Shown here: in pieces, positions 7,265 to 9,847 of the stretch
Position numbering within the stretch: position 1 is the first letter of the stretch
How the letters are laid out: each line of letters starts with the position of its first letter
Source: Halovivax sp.
Lineage (GTDB): Archaea > Halobacteriota > Halobacteria > Halobacteriales > Natrialbaceae
Assembly: GCA_007135505.1 (NCBI GenBank)
Contig: SLIS01000395.1
Coordinates: 1 to 9,847 of the forward strand
Direction of reading: 5' to 3'
Length of the DNA stretch: 9,847 bases
The notes under the pieces: generated by a model
What the model saw: only the letters and a program-made list of their open reading frames with translations
Databases searched by the model: none
Told to the model about the DNA's origin: nothing
Program-made: the position numbers and the translations under genes

Positions 7265-7273
7265 GAGTTAAGC
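7265..7273 (-). promoter_or_regulatory. TATA-like box for the RadA-like/polB2 operon
   Basis: On the - strand the box reads CGCTTAACT, with TTAA at 7268-7271, roughly 25-28 nt before ATG 7243. The spacing fits leaderless transcription of the operon. No other AT-rich box lies closer. Confidence 0.5.
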
Positions 7274-7288
7274 GCGGGACTACCGTTT

Positions 7289-7308
7289 CCGGGATTTCCG
7301 ATACCCGG
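7289..7308. repeat. Inverted repeat between the winged-helix gene and the operon
   Basis: CCGGG at 7289-7293 pairs with CCCGG at 7304-7308 around a 10-nt loop. It lies downstream of the winged-helix gene stop and just upstream of the operon promoter. It could be a weak terminator or an operator. The five-base-pair stem is short and could be chance in GC-rich DNA. Confidence 0.25.
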
Positions 7309-7370
7309 CGGATCGGGCCTATTCTACCCGACTCGATTGCTGGTGTACCGTTCCACGCCGCGTCTCGTCG

Positions 7371-7760
7371 TCACGCCCGTTCGGTGTCGTATCGGCCGTT
7401 CTCGCGGATGGACGCGAGGTACGGTTCGAGCCCGGTACCGCGCCCGGTGAGCGTGACCGCCTCCGTTTTCCGATCGTACGTGAGGACGCCAGTATCGGCA
7501 AGCATCGGAAGAACGACGTGGCGGAGACGGGCTCGAACGTGTCTGGCTGCCGGCGCCTCGTCAGCGAGTTCCGCGCGCTTGGACGCGGCGAGGCGCTCGG
7601 CGAGTTCGTCGACCGGAACCGTACCGCCGCGATCGGTCAGTATCGAGAGGAGTAATCGACTCTGCTCGTTCGTCAGGAGTCGGACGACCGCCTCCGGCGA
7701 GTGGCGGTCGGTTGTCGCGACGGTCTCGCCATTATCCGGTCGCTCACGCTCTCCGCCCAT
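7371..7760 (-). CDS. Winged-helix protein, DUF7344-like
   Basis: The 129-residue protein has a short polar N-terminus, then a compact winged-helix fold. Residues 22-43 (PEAVVRLLTNEQSRLLLSIL) form the first helix, 45-62 (GGTVPVDELAERLAAS) a helix-turn-helix-like unit, 72-89 (ARHVRARLRHVVLPMLADTG) the helix that leads to the wing, and 91-105 (GVLTYDRKTEAVTLTGRG) the wing. This pattern matches the small haloarchaeal regulators now grouped as DUF7344. It probably binds DNA, and it could regulate itself or the neighbouring operon that starts 127 nt downstream. ATG 7760 is preferred to the upstream start at 7838 because a TATA-like box (TTTTGA, with TTTACG behind it) sits about 26 nt before it and the extra N-terminal residues look non-conserved. 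No signal peptide, membrane segment or metal site is seen. Confidence 0.72.
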   Translation of the reverse strand: MGGERERPDNGETVATTDRHSPEAVVRLLTNEQSRLLLSILTDRGGTVPVDELAERLAASKRAELADEAPAARHVRARLRHVVLPMLADTGVLTYDRKTEAVTLTGRGTGLEPYLASIRENGRYDTERA

Positions 7761-7774
7761 AGGTAGACGCGGAC

Positions 7775-7789
7775 GTAAATCGTCAAAAC
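7775..7789 (-). promoter_or_regulatory. TATA-like box for the winged-helix gene
   Basis: Read on the - strand the stretch contains TTTTGACGATTTACG. The TTTTGA part is centred about 26 nt before ATG 7760, as expected for a leaderless haloarchaeal promoter. Confidence 0.5.
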
Positions 7790-7889
7790 GATTCGGTGTG
7801 CACGTGCGCGCCGTTCGTGTATCTGGACGGTGTATCACGCTGACGCCCGCGCTGGGGTCTCGAATTCGGACTGTCGAACTGGGTGTCGA

Positions 7890-8918
7890 TCACCGCGTTC
7901 GTGATTGTTCCGGCGCCGATTCGACGACCCGATAGGTCCGGCCACGCTTCTCGCCGGTGGCCGCCACGAGGTCGTAGTGGGCCATCTTCGTCAGGTAGTT
8001 GCGGACCGTTCGTCGGGTCTTCGGGCGCTCGACGCGCTCTTCGTACGCCTCGTAGAGCTCGTTCGGCTCGATTTCGCCGTACTCCGCTATCACGTCGTAG
8101 AGCGTTCGCTGGTGTTCGGGAAGGCTCTCGATGGTCTTGCGACGAATGGCGATTCGGGCGTCGGGAATCGCGTCTTCGAGCAGGTCGTCGGTGAGTCGTT
8201 CGTGGCTGCGACTCTGGGCTCGCTGGGTGGCGGACCGGAGGATGCCGATCGCGACGCGTGCGTCACCGGCCGCGGCGTCCGCGATGGTCCGTAGCTGGTC
8301 CTCGCGAACGGCGTCGGGTTCGAGTCCCTGGCGGGCCCGCTCGGCGAGGATCGAGACGAGTTCGTCGACGCCGTAGCGGTCGAATTGCACGCGCGTTCCG
8401 GCGCGAAACCGGGATCTGACTCGGTCGTCGAACTGGGCGAAGAGCCCCTCCTCCCGATTGGCGATCAACACGAGCGAGACGTGCGGGAGTCGGTGGAGAT
8501 CGTACAGCACGTCGGTCTCTTCGAGCTGATCGACCTCGTCCAGGATCGCCACGATCGGCGCGTCGTCAGCCGCGCGCAACCGACCGAACAGTTCGTCCTT
8601 TGCGGTCGATCGATGGACGTCGAACGCCCGGCCGACCGTCTCGAGGAGACCGTAGAGCACGCGAAACCGGGTGTACTCCTGCCAGCAGTTGACGTACGCG
8701 ACCCGGATGGACGGGCGCTGTTCGCCCAGCCGCTCGAGGGTGTACCGGGCGATGCAGGTCTTGCCGACGCCCGTCGGCCCGAACAGGAACGCCGGGTCGG
8801 GCCGCCCGCCGGACACCAGCGGCTCGACGGCTTCCGAGAGGCGGTTCACCTCGTCGTGGCGATGGACCACCTCTGCCGGCACGAAGTCCTCGCGGAGGAC
8901 GCGATCGTCGACGATCAC
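7890..8918 (-). CDS. Orc1/Cdc6-family replication initiator-like ATPase
   Basis: The 342-residue protein is an AAA+ ATPase followed by a winged-helix domain, the build of archaeal Orc1/Cdc6. The N-terminal DFVPAEVVHRHDEVNRL is the usual lead-in. Walker A is GPTGVGKT at 47-54, Walker B is ILDEVDQL at 125-132, sensor 1 is the LIANRE strand at 151-156, RVRSRF at 167-171 is the conserved Arg-bearing segment, and GDARVAIGILRSA at 218-230 is sensor 2. Residues 263-335 form the DNA-binding winged helix (RTLYDVIAEYGEIEPNELYE and NYLTKM). All ATPase residues are intact. It is shorter than many Orc1 proteins, so it may be one of the several Orc paralogues of haloarchaea, with or without an origin of its own. 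The GTG start at 8918 is supported by a strong TATA-like box about 25 nt upstream. Which orc number it is cannot be told here. Confidence 0.9.
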   Translation of the reverse strand: MIVDDRVLREDFVPAEVVHRHDEVNRLSEAVEPLVSGGRPDPAFLFGPTGVGKTCIARYTLERLGEQRPSIRVAYVNCWQEYTRFRVLYGLLETVGRAFDVHRSTAKDELFGRLRAADDAPIVAILDEVDQLEETDVLYDLHRLPHVSLVLIANREEGLFAQFDDRVRSRFRAGTRVQFDRYGVDELVSILAERARQGLEPDAVREDQLRTIADAAAGDARVAIGILRSATQRAQSRSHERLTDDLLEDAIPDARIAIRRKTIESLPEHQRTLYDVIAEYGEIEPNELYEAYEERVERPKTRRTVRNYLTKMAHYDLVAATGEKRGRTYRVVESAPEQSRTR

Positions 8919-8939
8919 GGCTACCGGTTGGACGGCGGG

Positions 8940-8948
8940 AATATTAAG
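8940..8948 (-). promoter_or_regulatory. TATA-like box for the Orc1/Cdc6 gene
   Basis: On the - strand the sequence reads CTTAATATT, an isolated AT-rich box in GC-rich DNA, centred about 25-27 nt before the GTG at 8918. It supports a leaderless transcript and the non-ATG start. Confidence 0.6.
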
Positions 8949-9648
8949 CGACCGTGACTGACTTCCGATTTTCCGATTTCGACGCGGCGGTCGTCGCTGC
9001 CGATCGGTCCCGACGAGGCTAGCCGTCGCTACGGTACTGCCGGTCCACCATTGCCGACCCTCACTATCGAACGAACGGTCCGCTAGCCGCTGTGCGACCC
9101 GTCGATCGGTCGAGCTGTCCTACCTTCTCCACCGGTGTACCGACATCGCGCCTTCGCCTATTTAAGTAGTAAATCACATGGCACGATACAAAATTTTGGC
9201 GGGAAAGCGTCGTCTCGATCGCGCAATTCAGCATTTCTGGGCTGTCCAGCTGTCGATATCGGGTCATTCGAGGTACTTTAATCGGAAAGTATGACAATAA
9301 TATATTACAATAGGTACAAAACTCGATCCAGAGCGCAGCGATCGCGATCCAACTGGTCGATCGATCACTGACTGGTCGAATGATGCACTCTCGGCCGCGA
9401 ACGCCCGATCGACGGACCCGGCGGGGACGTTCGAACCGGGTCGTTCGCTCGATGCGATCACGTCGCGGCTCGTATCAGAATCCAATGGTTGCGGCAGTCG
9501 CGGCAATCCGTTGTTGACTCTTCTCTGCCGGACTAACACGGCACGCAGAATCTGGACGCGCATGATCAGCCGCCGTTCGGCTCGGCAACCGCGGGCCGGA
9601 TGCCGCTTCAGCGTCCCCAGTGTGCTGTACACCGGCGGATCCGGCCGG
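8949..9648. other. Long intergenic region with AT-rich boxes
   Basis: About 700 nt lack a convincing gene. Open frames here give translations without haloarchaeal composition. The part from 9155 to 9320 is unusually AT-rich. It holds a TATA-like TATTTAAG (about 9159-9166), the palindrome CAAAATTTTG (9189-9198), TACTTTAAT (9274-9282) and the palindrome TAATATATTA (9298-9307). Near 8965-8980 TTCCGATTT occurs twice. At 9352-9379 ACTGGTCGA is repeated at a 19-nt spacing. These could be promoters of a small RNA or of unseen short genes, or an unwinding element near the orc gene. I did not recognise clear origin-recognition boxes. Confidence 0.5.
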
Positions 9649-9649
9649 T
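9631..9649 (-). terminator. Possible hairpin after the DUF1328 gene
   Basis: ACCGGC at 9631-9636 pairs with GCCGGT at 9644-9649, enclosing GGATCC plus one G. It begins at the stop codon of the small membrane protein on the - strand. There is no T-run after it, so a termination role is uncertain. Confidence 0.25.
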
Positions 9650-9834
9650 CACAGTAACAGCGCGATGACTGCGAGGACGATGAACAGGAGTACGAAGATG
9701 CGGGCGATCTCCATCGAGATGCCGGCGACGCCGCGGGCACCGACCGCTGCAGCGACGAGTGCCAGTACGAAGAAGACGATGGCCCAGTACAGGAAGCCAC
9801 CCTCTCCAAGCTGGAAGACGACTCCGTCTATCAT
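9649..9834 (-). CDS. Small two-helix membrane protein, DUF1328 type
   Basis: The 61-residue protein has two hydrophobic helices, residues 14-31 ([18 protein letters not shown]) and 43-61 ([19 protein letters not shown]), joined by a short loop [13 protein letters not shown]. The pattern [15 protein letters not shown]...G..GVAG...EIA+I is that of the DUF1328 family, which is found in bacteria and haloarchaea and is normally about 55 residues long. The protein should lie in the cytoplasmic membrane. Its function is unknown, and stress-related roles have been suggested only loosely for this kind of small protein. ATG 9834 gives the expected length. Its promoter would lie beyond the right edge of the window, and a possible hairpin follows the stop codon. 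Confidence 0.85.
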   Translation of the reverse strand: MIDGVVFQLGEGGFLYWAIVFFVLALVAAAVGARGVAGISMEIARIFVLLFIVLAVIALLL

Positions 9835-9847
9835 AGGTGAGCGTTCA

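Noticed and set aside
6467..7450. + strand frame of 327 codons across the RadA-like gene
   Set aside because: It runs antisense across a coupled operon and has no domain pattern.
9178..9294. 38-codon + strand frame behind TATTTAAG
   Set aside because: The box is only about 17-20 nt from the ATG, so the expected transcript start would fall after it. The composition is also atypical.
9064..9297. - strand frame of 77 codons with a TTG start
   Set aside because: Low-GC start region, basic composition unlike haloarchaeal proteins and no family pattern.
9425..9450. GTTCGAACC resembling a tRNA T-loop
   Set aside because: The flanking bases do not form the five-pair T stem, and no acceptor or anticodon arm is found.
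9264..9809. - strand frame of 181 codons overlapping the DUF1328 gene
   Set aside because: Ser- and Arg-rich shadow that runs out of frame through a clear two-helix membrane protein gene.

Overview
The window looks like chromosomal DNA of a haloarchaeon. GC content and GC at third codon positions are high, the predicted proteins are rich in Asp and Glu, and several genes have an AT-rich box about 25-30 nt before the start codon with no leader, which suggests leaderless transcription. The gene set fits this: archaeosine synthase ArcS, an Orc1/Cdc6 ATPase, an archaeal family B DNA polymerase of the PolB2 type, a UspA protein, a TRAM protein and a haloarchaeal-type winged-helix protein. All assignments come from reading motifs by eye; no database search was run.

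Left part (1-3725), all on the + strand: the 3' end of a gene cut by the window edge, a membrane-anchored TRAM-domain protein, a UspA-family protein with its own promoter, ArcS (tRNA archaeosine synthesis), and a small Tat-type lipoprotein that is rich in His and has an internal duplication.

Middle and right part (3883-8918), all on the - strand, converging with the lipoprotein gene. In transcription order it contains an Orc1/Cdc6-family ATPase, a small winged-helix protein, and a tight three-gene operon. The operon encodes a RadA/RecA-like protein without recognisable Walker motifs, a 93-residue helical protein, and a PolB2-type DNA polymerase with a degenerate motif C. The genes of this operon overlap by 1 and 4 nt. 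The convergent gap at 3726-3882 carries alternating GGTA/TACC inverted repeats.

Right end (8919-9847): a roughly 730-base stretch without a convincing gene, containing several AT-rich, promoter-like or palindromic boxes, followed by a two-helix DUF1328-type membrane protein on the - strand.

The most interesting element is the RadA-like/helical protein/PolB2 operon. In layout it resembles a bacterial mutasome (a RecA-like accessory protein plus an unusual polymerase), and it lies next to an Orc1/Cdc6 gene and a putative regulator. A role in damage tolerance or mutagenesis is inferred, not shown.
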